A DNA stretch of 64,000 bases. Origin: JAHDCJ01 sp039028895 (lineage in GTDB: Bacteria; Bacteroidota; Bacteroidia; Chitinophagales; Saprospiraceae). The position numbers were made by a program, and so were the translations under genes. Shown piece by piece: positions 9,401-16,704 of the stretch (its first letter is position 1; every line of letters begins with the position of its first letter). The stretch spans positions 166,875 through 230,874 of the forward strand of contig JBCCHF010000006.1 in the NCBI GenBank assembly GCA_039028895.1, read 5' to 3'. Under the pieces are notes generated by a model. It was given only the letters and a program-made list of their open reading frames with translations. It made no database searches and was not told the origin of the DNA.

Positions 9401-9781
9401 ATGCAGCGAATTCCTTTAAATCTTGAGTTTATTTTCAAAGCCTCACCGACCATTCTATATAAGTTTCTGACTACTCCTAATTGTTTGATTCGCTGGTTCT
9501 GTGATGAGGTTGATGTAACTGAAGACAAATACACATTTTCATGGTCTGGTCAGGAAGAAATTGCCTGGGTAATTGACGATATAGAAGATGAAAGATTACG
9601 CTTTCGCTGGGAAGATGCCGATGACGAAACTGAATATTTGGAATACCGACTGAACGTATCTCCCGTTACCGGTGAAACAATTTTGGAAATTACCGATTAT
9701 TGTGACGATGACGAAGTAGATGAGCAACGCCAGTTATGGGATACACAAATGGAGCAGTTACGCCGCGCCACCGGTGGATAA
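9401..9781 (+). CDS. START-like/SRPBCC domain protein
   Basis: The 126-residue acidic protein has the compact START/SRPBCC helix-grip pattern: an N-terminal strand (RIPLNLEFIFKASPTILYKFL), the WFCDEV segment, and alternating strands to a C-terminal helix (QLWDTQMEQLRRA). Homologues of this size are common as single genes in Bacteroidota and are annotated START-like; no ligand or reaction is established. It is very acidic (DDDEVDEQ, EDADDETEYLEY) and probably cytoplasmic. It is divergent from rpoD across a 279-base gap in which I see no clear plus-strand promoter. Confidence 0.8.
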   Translation: MQRIPLNLEFIFKASPTILYKFLTTPNCLIRWFCDEVDVTEDKYTFSWSGQEEIAWVIDDIEDERLRFRWEDADDETEYLEYRLNVSPVTGETILEITDYCDDDEVDEQRQLWDTQMEQLRRATGG

Positions 9782-9914
9782 TAAGCCGTCAACCTCCCTC
9801 CTGCTTCGTCGTTCAATCCCTTCGATTGATCGAAAAATACTGAACAATATTACTTTTTGGTTTTTTATTGCAACCGATTTGCATTTATAATCTCACAAAA
9901 AACAATAATCTCTC

Positions 9915-10919
9915 ATGGGACTTTTTGATTTTATTAAAAATGAATTTATCGAAGTCATCGATTGGGTTGAATCTGATGGCGATACCGTTCTTTGGAAATT
10001 TCCTGATAAAGACAATAATATCAAGTATGGTGCTCAGCTCACAGTACGTGAGTCGCAACAAGCCTTATTCATAGACGAAGGTCAAATCGCTGATGTCTTT
10101 GAGCCTGGTCGCATAACGCTCTATACCGAAAATATGCCGATTCTGACAACACTCAGAAGTTGGAAACACGGTTTTGATTCTCCTTTTAAAGTTGATGTAT
10201 ATTACGTCAGCACCAAACAATTTACCAGCCTTAAATGGGGAACCCCTAATCCGATCATCCTGCGTGACCCCCAGTTTAAGCAGGTTAGAGTAAAAGCTTA
10301 TGGTGTTTACTTTATCAGAATTAAAGATCCCAAATTATTCTTTACCGAATTTGCGGGCACTGCCCCTGTCTTGAAAATCAGCACCATTGAAGATAGACTA
10401 CGGGATATCGTTTCTCCTAAATTCGCCGAATCGCTTGCGGAAGCAAATGTCTCTGTTCTTGATATGGTATCAAATTACTCTGAACTTGGTGATAAGATCA
10501 CTCCATTGCTTCAGGTAGAATTGGATCCATTCGGTATCGAATTGACCAAATTCCAGATAACCAGCACTTCGCTGCCCAAAGAGGTCGAGGCCTTCTACGA
10601 TAAGATGACCAATATGAATATGGTCGAAGATCTTGACAAATTCACCCAATTCCAACAAGCGGAGGCTATTGAAAAAGCTGCTGAAAACCCAGGTGGCGGT
10701 GCCGGAGAAGGTATTGGCATTGGGGTAGGTCTTGGTATGGCCAAAATGTTTATGGACAAACAAGGCAAAGAAGAAAAAAGTGATGACAGTTCTTCAAAAG
10801 AACCTACAAAGGAAGAGATCATCGGTCTTTTAAAAGAGTTGGGCACCCTCAAGGAATCAGGTATTCTAACCGATGAGGAATTCAATGAGAAAAAGAAAGA
10901 ACTCTTGGCAAGACTGTAA
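9915..10919 (+). CDS. SPFH/Band 7 family protein with SHOCT-like C-terminus (YdjI-like)
   Basis: The 334-residue protein starts MGLFDFIKNEFIEVIDW and continues with the 'virion core protein' type SPFH domain related to Bacillus YdjI (about residues 20-240: WKFPDKDNNIKYGAQLTVRESQ, YTENMPILTTLRSW, VRVKAYGVYFIRI). A Gly-rich linker with a short hydrophobic piece follows, then a SHOCT-like helical hairpin at the end (LKELGTLKESGILTDEEFNEKKKELL). SPFH proteins form membrane-associated rings or scaffolds, and SHOCT modules often mediate oligomerisation. YdjI-type proteins commonly occur next to a zinc-ribbon membrane protein, as here. Function is inferred as membrane or envelope stress scaffolding. 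A strong hairpin follows the stop. Confidence 0.85.
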   Translation: MGLFDFIKNEFIEVIDWVESDGDTVLWKFPDKDNNIKYGAQLTVRESQQALFIDEGQIADVFEPGRITLYTENMPILTTLRSWKHGFDSPFKVDVYYVSTKQFTSLKWGTPNPIILRDPQFKQVRVKAYGVYFIRIKDPKLFFTEFAGTAPVLKISTIEDRLRDIVSPKFAESLAEANVSVLDMVSNYSELGDKITPLLQVELDPFGIELTKFQITSTSLPKEVEAFYDKMTNMNMVEDLDKFTQFQQAEAIEKAAENPGGGAGEGIGIGVGLGMAKMFMDKQGKEEKSDDSSSKEPTKEEIIGLLKELGTLKESGILTDEEFNEKKKELLARL

Positions 10920-10929
10920 ATTGAAAAAT

Positions 10930-10974
10930 GAAAATTGAAGATTGGAAATTTGACTTTTCCAATCTTCGATTTTC
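10930..10974 (+). terminator. Intercistronic hairpin between the SPFH and zinc-ribbon genes
   Basis: A 19-bp stem (10930-10948 with 10956-10974, complete if one G-U pair is allowed) encloses a seven-base loop. It starts 11 bases after the SPFH stop and ends 18 bases before the next ATG. There is no long T run after it, so it may be a partial terminator or a 3'-end stabiliser rather than a full stop. The sequence is low in complexity (repeated GAAAATTGAAGATTGGAAA type) and may belong to a dispersed intergenic family. Confidence 0.5.
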
Positions 10975-10991
10975 AATTTATTCCACCCCAA

Positions 10992-12089
10992 ATGGATATC
11001 GATCATAACTCCGCATTAGAAAACCTGCTTGCACTCCCCTGCCCTTCCTGTGGCAGCGAACTCTCATATTCCGCTGAGCATAAAAAAATCTCCTGTAACC
11101 ATTGTGGCTATAAGGAGGAAGTTGATGATGCCAATGACCTTGTTCGCGAACTAAGTTTGAGCAAAGCCGTTTCAGAAGCCAAGTCGTATTCGCCTGAAGC
11201 CATAGGGAAAAAGGTATTTGATTGCCAAAACTGTGGTGCCAAGTTCCTGCTAGACGCGAAAGTCGTAAAAGTAAAGTGCAGTTTTTGCGCATCCCGTAAT
11301 GTCAATGTAGAGGCATTCGAGCATAATTTCATCCAGCCTATGGGTGTCATTCCCTTCCAGATACCAGAAGAAGAAGCCGATGAGAAATTTGATTCCTGGA
11401 TAAAGAAAGGATGGTTCCATCCCACTAAGCTGAAAAGAATGGCTTCAAAAGATGTCCTTAATGGAATGTATGTGCCATTCTGGACATTCGATGCACAAAC
11501 AGAAACCGATTATTCGGGCCAGGCAGGCTACCATTATTACGTTTCGGAAACTGTAAGAACTGGTGACAAAACAACAACCCGACAGGTAAAAAAGACCAGG
11601 TGGGAATACAGAAGTGGCCATCTGAGTCATTTTTTTGATGACATTCTCGTTGTAGCCGCCAATAAAATTAAGCAATCACTCATAGAGCGTATTCTACCCT
11701 TTCAACTGTCCAAGATGGTCAATTTTGATCCTAGATTACTTTCCGGGTGGGAAGCAGAGGTTTACGACATCGAGCTCAATGAAGGCTACAACAGGGCTGA
11801 CACGATCATGGATAGAAAGATCAGGGAACTGTGTAAACAAGCCATTGGTGGAGATGTCCAGCGTAACGTCAGAACACAAAGTCATAAATTCAACCAGACT
11901 TTCAAGCATGTGCTACTGCCCGTTTGGCTTTGCAGCTATGTGTATATGGATAAAACTTACCAATTCGCCATTAATGGGCAAACAGGTAAGATTAAAGGAG
12001 AAAAACCGATATCATGGGTTAAAATCGGATTCCTGATTTTCTTGTTTGTTGCTATCATTATGGCCATTTATTTTTGGAAAACGCAGTAG
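10992..12089 (+). CDS. Double zinc-ribbon, C-terminally membrane-anchored protein (SPFH partner)
   Basis: From the ATG at 10992 the protein has 365 residues. An in-frame TTG at 10935 would extend it, but that extension is encoded by the hairpin, so I reject it. There are two zinc ribbons of the same spacing: Cys17, Cys20, Cys35, Cys38 and Cys78, Cys81, Cys96, Cys99 (CxxC-x14-CxxC each). A folded middle domain follows (VPFWTFDAQTETDYSGQAGY, LLPVWLCSYVY), then one C-terminal membrane helix (about residues 343-361). The middle part resembles proteins annotated as primosomal-N'-like or zinc-ribbon partners of YdjI, without a helicase domain. It probably works with the SPFH protein at the membrane; this is inferred from pairing. 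Confidence 0.8.
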   Translation: MDIDHNSALENLLALPCPSCGSELSYSAEHKKISCNHCGYKEEVDDANDLVRELSLSKAVSEAKSYSPEAIGKKVFDCQNCGAKFLLDAKVVKVKCSFCASRNVNVEAFEHNFIQPMGVIPFQIPEEEADEKFDSWIKKGWFHPTKLKRMASKDVLNGMYVPFWTFDAQTETDYSGQAGYHYYVSETVRTGDKTTTRQVKKTRWEYRSGHLSHFFDDILVVAANKIKQSLIERILPFQLSKMVNFDPRLLSGWEAEVYDIELNEGYNRADTIMDRKIRELCKQAIGGDVQRNVRTQSHKFNQTFKHVLLPVWLCSYVYMDKTYQFAINGQTGKIKGEKPISWVKIGFLIFLFVAIIMAIYFWKTQ

Positions 12090-12108
12090 TTGGGCTTATT
12101 TTAAAGCC

Positions 12109-12861
12109 ATGTATTCAAGGTGTTTTCTAATTTCATTTTTAATAGTCTGGGCCAGTTGGGTTTCAGCCCAAAATAAAAATTCACCTTATAAGGTTTATTT
12201 CGGACTTGATATGCCATTAGTTATTGGTATTGGCGCAGGTCTGGGCATCAGTCAATACGCCAAAAGACAGGTCATCGAATTAACTCCTGCTGAAATTGCT
12301 TTACTCGATGTAAATGATGTGCCTGGTTTCGACAGGAAAGCCACTACTTTTTGGTCACCGAGCGCTGATAAATGGAGTGTAGCTTCTACCAGCCTGACTA
12401 TGGCTACACCTCTGATTCTTTTGGCAGATGAAGAGATTAGAAAAGACTACCAAACCTTGTTTCTTTTAAGTGCTGAAACCTTCCTTTTAACTGAAATGCT
12501 CACTGGTATTACCAAAGCAGCAACAAAAAGGAGCAGGCCATATCTGCACAATCCGGCTGTTAACTTTGACGAAAACCTGGTGCTTGACAGAGACGCCAGA
12601 TTTTCCATGTTTTCAAGACATACAGCGCAGGCCTCAGCTTTTACTTTTTTGACAGCAAAAATATATTCTGATCATCATCCGGACTCCAAATTAAAGCCGT
12701 GGATCTGGACCGCAGCTGTTGTCCTTCCTGCTGTAACCGGTTATCTGAGATATCGATCAGGTGAAAATTACCCATCTGATATTATTACAGGATATGTTGT
12801 TGGGGCTGGAATAGGATTGCTCATTCCTACAATCCATAAAAAAAGAAATAAAACCAAATAA
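12109..12861 (+). CDS. PAP2-family phosphatase-like protein with altered catalytic motif
   Basis: The start is placed at the ATG at 12109, which gives a signal-like N-terminus (MYSRCFLISFLIVWASWVSAQ); an earlier in-frame start would overlap the zinc-ribbon gene. The protein has 250 residues. PAP2 enzymes hydrolyse lipid or sugar phosphates at the membrane with three motifs. Motif 1 is present as K136-x6-R143-P144, and motif 2 as S169-R170-H171. Motif 3 should be SR-x5-H-x3-D, but here reads LR-x5-N-x3-D (Asn220, Asp224 in GENYPSDI). The His that normally takes the phosphoryl group is therefore replaced. It may be inactive, use another mechanism or have become a structural protein. Four to five hydrophobic segments are visible. 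Confidence 0.8.
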   Translation: MYSRCFLISFLIVWASWVSAQNKNSPYKVYFGLDMPLVIGIGAGLGISQYAKRQVIELTPAEIALLDVNDVPGFDRKATTFWSPSADKWSVASTSLTMATPLILLADEEIRKDYQTLFLLSAETFLLTEMLTGITKAATKRSRPYLHNPAVNFDENLVLDRDARFSMFSRHTAQASAFTFLTAKIYSDHHPDSKLKPWIWTAAVVLPAVTGYLRYRSGENYPSDIITGYVVGAGIGLLIPTIHKKRNKTK

Positions 12862-12886
12862 CCTTTTCTCAATTCAATCCAATATT

Positions 12887-13399
12887 ATGACTTCTGAAAA
12901 AATCCTGGTCTTCGTTACTGGAGGTACTTTCGATAAAGAATATAATATGATTACAGGTGAACTCTATTTCCGCAATTCACATTTGCAACAGATGTTCCAA
13001 AGAGGAAGATGTTCACTGGATATTACCATCAGAACCTTAATGATGATAGACAGTATGGAGATGACGGAAGAAGACAGAAGGCTAATCGTCCATAACTGCA
13101 AAAGGACGGATTTTCAAAATATATTGATCACCCATGGAACCGACCGTATGGTCGCAACAGCAAAAATTATCGCTGAAGCAGGTTTGAATGATAAAACCAT
13201 CGTCCTGACAGGTGCCATGATTCCTTATGCATTTGGAACCTCCTCTGATGGATTTTTCAATCTTGGTGCTGCACTGGCTTTTGCCCAAACCTTACCGCCT
13301 GGTGTTTATATTGCCATGAACGGTCGTTATTTTAACTGGGACGACGTTAGAAAGAATACCCAAACCGGTTACTTTGAAGAAATCGACGATGATGTGTGA
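12887..13399 (+). CDS. Single-domain asparaginase-like protein
   Basis: The 170-residue protein matches only the N-terminal domain of type I/II L-asparaginases (normally about 330 residues): FVTGGTFDKE with the first catalytic Thr, ILITHGTDRM with the second Thr-Asp pair, and IVLTGAMIPYAFGTSSDGFFNLGAA. The C-terminal domain is missing, but the gene ends cleanly and short stand-alone versions are known in several bacteria, so this is not obviously a broken gene. Activity on asparagine is unproven; the active site of true asparaginases also needs residues from the second domain of a neighbour subunit. Its last 31 bases overlap the 3' end of holA on the other strand. Confidence 0.82.
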   Translation: MTSEKILVFVTGGTFDKEYNMITGELYFRNSHLQQMFQRGRCSLDITIRTLMMIDSMEMTEEDRRLIVHNCKRTDFQNILITHGTDRMVATAKIIAEAGLNDKTIVLTGAMIPYAFGTSSDGFFNLGAALAFAQTLPPGVYIAMNGRYFNWDDVRKNTQTGYFEEIDDDV

Positions 13400-14394
13400 A
13401 GAATTTTCCAGATCATTTCCTGCATGAGTGCCTCCTGGGGTGTGCTGTCATTTTCAACTCCTTTTGATCTGAGGTCGTATTGGCTGAGTACTGCAATAAC
13501 CTGTTCGAGATCATATTTGCTATAACGCATCGCGGCCTTTTTGTAATCTCTAAGAAACCAAGCAGAGCGCAAGTTTAGCGCTTTCAACAATTCTTTCTCC
13601 CCTTTCTGACTATTGAAATGATAAATGTACACCTTACTAAAAAAGTTATAGAGGGCACCTATTATCTTCTGGATAGGATGCTGTTTAGGGTTGGCAATGA
13701 AATAGTTAATGATTCTATTAGCTTTCACAATATTCCGGTCAGCCAGGGCATTTTGCAATTCAAATACATTATAGTCCTTACTGATGCCCACATGTTTCTG
13801 GATATCAGGTGTTTTTATCTCCTTCCCTTTTTCAAGGTTAAGTAACAACTTGTCTAATTCATTTGTCAGCTTCGATAAATCGTTACCAAGATATTCTGCC
13901 AGCATCTGAACGGCCTGCGGACCTATGGAATACCCTTTACCGGAAATGTACTTATTGATCCAGTCCGGGACTTTGTTCTCGTAAATCTTTGATGACTCAA
14001 TGACAACACAATTCTTTTTTAATGCTTTTGCAAAACTGGTCCTCATATCCAGCTTTTTATGCTTGTAGCAAATCAAAAGCAGTGTTGAAGGCATTGGATT
14101 GGATACATATTTTTCCAGCTTGACCAAGTCTCTCATAGCCTGCGCTTCTTTGAGGATCAAAACCTGGCGCTCGGCCATCATGGGATATCGCCTTGCAGCA
14201 TCAATGATCGCTAGGTGATCAGTATCTCTTCCATAAACAACCGTGAAGTTAAACGCCTTTTCACTTTCTGATAGCACTTTGTTTTCAACGTAATCTGTTA
14301 TCAGATCCATAAAGTAGGGTTCATCTCCGTGAACGAAATAAACTGGCTTGAAATTACCTGCTTTCATTTCTTTTATGGCTTCCTGATAGGTCAT
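13369..14394 (-). CDS. holA: DNA polymerase III subunit delta
   Basis: HolA is the clamp-loader subunit that opens the sliding clamp at the replication fork. The 341-residue length and N-terminus (KPVYFVHGDEPYFMDLITDYVE) are typical, including the GxEPYF clamp-binding helix region. Further features are RRYPMMAERQVLILKEAQ and a C-terminal helical collar domain (FELQNALADRNIVKANRIINYF). It is cytoplasmic. The start codon ATG (14392-14394) is directly preceded by three and a half copies of a 14-bp tandem repeat that occupies the ribosome-binding region. The 3' end overlaps the asparaginase gene by 31 bases, tail to tail. Confidence 0.93.
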   Translation of the reverse strand: MTYQEAIKEMKAGNFKPVYFVHGDEPYFMDLITDYVENKVLSESEKAFNFTVVYGRDTDHLAIIDAARRYPMMAERQVLILKEAQAMRDLVKLEKYVSNPMPSTLLLICYKHKKLDMRTSFAKALKKNCVVIESSKIYENKVPDWINKYISGKGYSIGPQAVQMLAEYLGNDLSKLTNELDKLLLNLEKGKEIKTPDIQKHVGISKDYNVFELQNALADRNIVKANRIINYFIANPKQHPIQKIIGALYNFFSKVYIYHFNSQKGEKELLKALNLRSAWFLRDYKKAAMRYSKYDLEQVIAVLSQYDLRSKGVENDSTPQEALMQEMIWKILHTSSSISSK

Positions 14395-14443
14395 TGTTTA
14401 TTCTGGGTTGTTTATTCTGGGTTGTTTATTCTGGGTTGTTTAT
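14395..14443. repeat. 14-bp tandem repeat upstream of holA
   Basis: Three perfect copies of TGTTTATTCTGGGT (14395-14408, 14409-14422, 14423-14436) are followed by a half copy TGTTTAT. The array abuts the holA ATG, so it forms the whole proximal leader of holA and lies in the 123-base divergent region with the HSDR_N gene. A unit of 14 bases, not a multiple of three, argues that it is not coding. Confidence 0.95.
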
Positions 14444-14517
14444 ATTTTATAACTTATCTTTTTAATGTAAAATGCCAAACTCGGAACATCGAATTAAAAA
14501 TAAGTAATAGCAAAACA

Positions 14518-14979
14518 TTGCCGAGCAACGAAATTAACATTGATTTTTCCCAATATAAAGCCTTGCTTTCGATAAAAAAAGAGGAAGACAAACACTTTAT
14601 TTTTGATCCTATCAGGAAAAAGCATTTAGTGCTTTTACCCGAAGAATTTGTCCGTCAACTGGTTGTTCAGCATTTGTTGAATACAATGGAATATCCAAAA
14701 ACGAGAATTGGTATAGAAGTCGGACTTGAAGTCAATCAACTCAAAAGACGGTGTGATGTATTGGTATACAATTCAGAATTGAGACCCTTTTTGATGGTGG
14801 AAACCAAATCGGCTAAAGTGCCTATAAACCAAGCCGTTTTCGAACAGATCGCCCAATACAACCTTTCACTTAAGGTCCCTTATCTTCTGGTTACCAATGG
14901 ACTGTCCACTTATTGCTGTAAGATCAATTTTGAAGAGGCTACTTTTGAATTCCTTGATGAATTGCCAATGTGGGAATAG
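14518..14979 (+). CDS. Type I restriction enzyme R N-terminal-like (HSDR_N) domain protein
   Basis: The conserved part starts with FSQYKALLSIKKEEDKHFIFD and continues through EEFVRQLVVQHLL, the nuclease-like core (IGIEVGLEVNQLKRRCDVLVY, MVETKSAKVPI) and YLLVTNGLSTYCCKI. This is the small stand-alone HSDR_N family of Bacteroidota, with a PD-(D/E)xK-like arrangement (Glu, Asp in RRCDVLV, ExK in VETKSA). It lacks the helicase of a true HsdR and no hsdM/hsdS is nearby, so a restriction role is not supported. There is no ATG near the domain. I choose the TTG at 14518, giving 153 residues; the only upstream ATG (14329) lies inside holA and would encode the repeat. The function is unknown. Confidence 0.7.
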   Translation: MPSNEINIDFSQYKALLSIKKEEDKHFIFDPIRKKHLVLLPEEFVRQLVVQHLLNTMEYPKTRIGIEVGLEVNQLKRRCDVLVYNSELRPFLMVETKSAKVPINQAVFEQIAQYNLSLKVPYLLVTNGLSTYCCKINFEEATFEFLDELPMWE

Positions 14980-15001
14980 GCAACTGGTTTTTTATATTGA
15001 C

Positions 15002-16558
15002 TTAATCCATCACTACAATTTTTGCTCTTGCGAGTCCCTGTTCAGATTCAAGTACTCCAAAATAAACCCCGGCAGATAGAGAGGCCCCAGCAATCTGTTC
15101 CCTAAACAGACCTTGCGGTATATCCAGACTTCGCTCCAGGACCTGGCGACCATCGACAGCATAAAGACTAAAGTTAGCAGCAAATGGTTCAAGGCTATTC
15201 GTTTCCAACGTAAAATGCTGTCCTGATGATACAAGGTTAGGGTAAATTGAGAATCCCTCAAGCTGCGGAATGGGTTTGATACCGACAAGATTTGAGGCGA
15301 CAAAGCTTTCTCCATCAGAAAATGTGGCGCAAACGTACCCCTGGTTATATGGAAGTACACGCCAATAGTAAGTCAACCCCTCCAAAAGACCTTCTGTCAT
15401 CGAGTAAGTAGTATCAGTAGTCATTGCTTCTACGACCATAAAGGTTCCACTGAAATTTGGAAGACGATTGACCTGAACAATATAGTTGGTAGCACCAGGA
15501 ACACTATTCCAAACCAGCTCTGTATTATTAAACTGCGATGTTCCATTTTGGATCGGAGAGACCAGGTTGGCATCTTCATCAATCACATTGGCAATGGGGC
15601 TTTGGTTAGCCAGGTGCCCCGGTTTTTCATCCATCAGGTTAGCACGCATGGCTCCAACCTGTTCGGGTGAAAAGGTCGCCTGACAATTATCGAAAGAATA
15701 AGACATGATGTATCTCCCTTCAGAGTTGAATTGCACACCATTCGGATCTGTTTGAGTCTGTAGACTTGTTGAATCTGCTGCGCACTGCCAGCGAAAACCA
15801 AGATAATCAGCCGGGGTATCACAAAAACCATCTGCTGCAACCGCACAATTACTGCCATCAACTAACTCCACAATAGCGGTATCAATAATCATAGTATCCA
15901 GAATCAAGGTATCCTGGAACAACGTATAATCGTATAATACTGTTGTCGGAGCAGGGTCAAAATAACTATGAACAACTGAGCCATCATGCCATACGCCACC
16001 TTCCCAGCCAAGAAAAGTATGCTGGACAGATAGATTGTGCCCAATTTCATGAGCCCAGGTATGGTCCAACGGGCCAACTGAAGCTCTTCTCATTACTGTT
16101 CCATCAGCGTGAGGCAAATTGTAACCCGCATTGCCGGCCGCTGTATTTACGAAATAGGAGTTAATCGTATTATCTACATTATTGGCATTCATCATGTCTG
16201 TGCCTGCAAATATATCTTCGTGAAAATGCCACGCACTGGAATTGATATAATTGATATCCCCCTCAATGAAAAATTGAAGGTCCGCTACCTCAAAATCAAG
16301 ATTCAAGCGACACATACCTTCCAAAATCTCGGACAGTGGCATATACCCTGTGCCCGCATCTGTACCAGTGACATGAATGGTCAACGGTACATAAAGCAAG
16401 ACCCCTTCATTTTTCTCATAAGCATCCGGATTAGCCTGATAGGCTTTGAGCCATTTGGACTTAACCGGTGGCGTTCCACAAGGCAATAATTCTGATTGCG
16501 CATGTGAAATAAGGGCACCAAAGAAAATTACCAAAACCAAGAGTAGCCGATGTATCAT
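15002..16558 (-). CDS. Secreted M43-like metalloprotease with T9SS sorting domain (1 of 3)
   Basis: The 518-residue protein begins with a signal peptide (to about residue 20, ISHAQS). The zinc site is HEIGHNLSVQH (His170, Glu171, His174, His180), the HExxHxxxxxH pattern of metzincins such as pappalysin-like M43 proteases. A Cys-rich segment follows (NCAVAADGFCDTPADY), then a fibronectin-like region (NTELVWNSVPGATNYIVQV, YYWRVLPYNQG). The C-terminal 80 residues look like a T9SS type A sorting domain (GFSIYPNLVSSGQ, GRQVLERS, AGVYFGVLE). It is predicted to be secreted across the outer membrane or displayed on the surface. It is the last of three tandem paralogues and the most diverged. Natural substrates are unknown. 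Confidence 0.87.
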   Translation of the reverse strand: MIHRLLLVLVIFFGALISHAQSELLPCGTPPVKSKWLKAYQANPDAYEKNEGVLLYVPLTIHVTGTDAGTGYMPLSEILEGMCRLNLDFEVADLQFFIEGDINYINSSAWHFHEDIFAGTDMMNANNVDNTINSYFVNTAAGNAGYNLPHADGTVMRRASVGPLDHTWAHEIGHNLSVQHTFLGWEGGVWHDGSVVHSYFDPAPTTVLYDYTLFQDTLILDTMIIDTAIVELVDGSNCAVAADGFCDTPADYLGFRWQCAADSTSLQTQTDPNGVQFNSEGRYIMSYSFDNCQATFSPEQVGAMRANLMDEKPGHLANQSPIANVIDEDANLVSPIQNGTSQFNNTELVWNSVPGATNYIVQVNRLPNFSGTFMVVEAMTTDTTYSMTEGLLEGLTYYWRVLPYNQGYVCATFSDGESFVASNLVGIKPIPQLEGFSIYPNLVSSGQHFTLETNSLEPFAANFSLYAVDGRQVLERSLDIPQGLFREQIAGASLSAGVYFGVLESEQGLARAKIVVMD

Positions 16559-16615
16559 AATTTGGTGGTTTTTATTGAAAATAATAAATAACCCGGAACT
16601 CAGAATATGAAATTT

Positions 16616-16648
16616 AAAAAAGGCTCCACTGTTTTCAGCTGGAGCCTT
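16616..16648 (-). terminator. Terminator of the middle M43 metalloprotease gene
   Basis: On the minus strand AAGGCTCCA (16640-16648) pairs perfectly with TGGAGCCTT (16620-16628), with an inner CTG/CAG extension and an AAAA loop, followed by a T run. It lies about 57 bases after the stop of the 16705-18201 gene and before the next paralogue, so those two are probably transcribed separately. Confidence 0.88.
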
Positions 16649-16704
16649 ATAAAATTTTCAATTTGGGCAACCTGTTAACAGGTTTTTATATTAATAGGGA
16701 AAAA

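Noticed and set aside
10935..10991. Extended start (TTG) of the zinc-ribbon gene
   Set aside because: The extra residues are encoded by the 19-bp hairpin, whereas the ATG at 10992 directly precedes the conserved part.
12887..13399. Asparaginase as a truncated pseudogene
   Set aside because: It ends cleanly with an acidic tail and single-domain forms are known; there is no remnant of the second domain downstream.
14329..14517. Extended start (ATG) of the HSDR_N gene
   Set aside because: It lies inside holA, reads through the tandem repeat and has no family similarity; the domain starts at the TTG at 14518.
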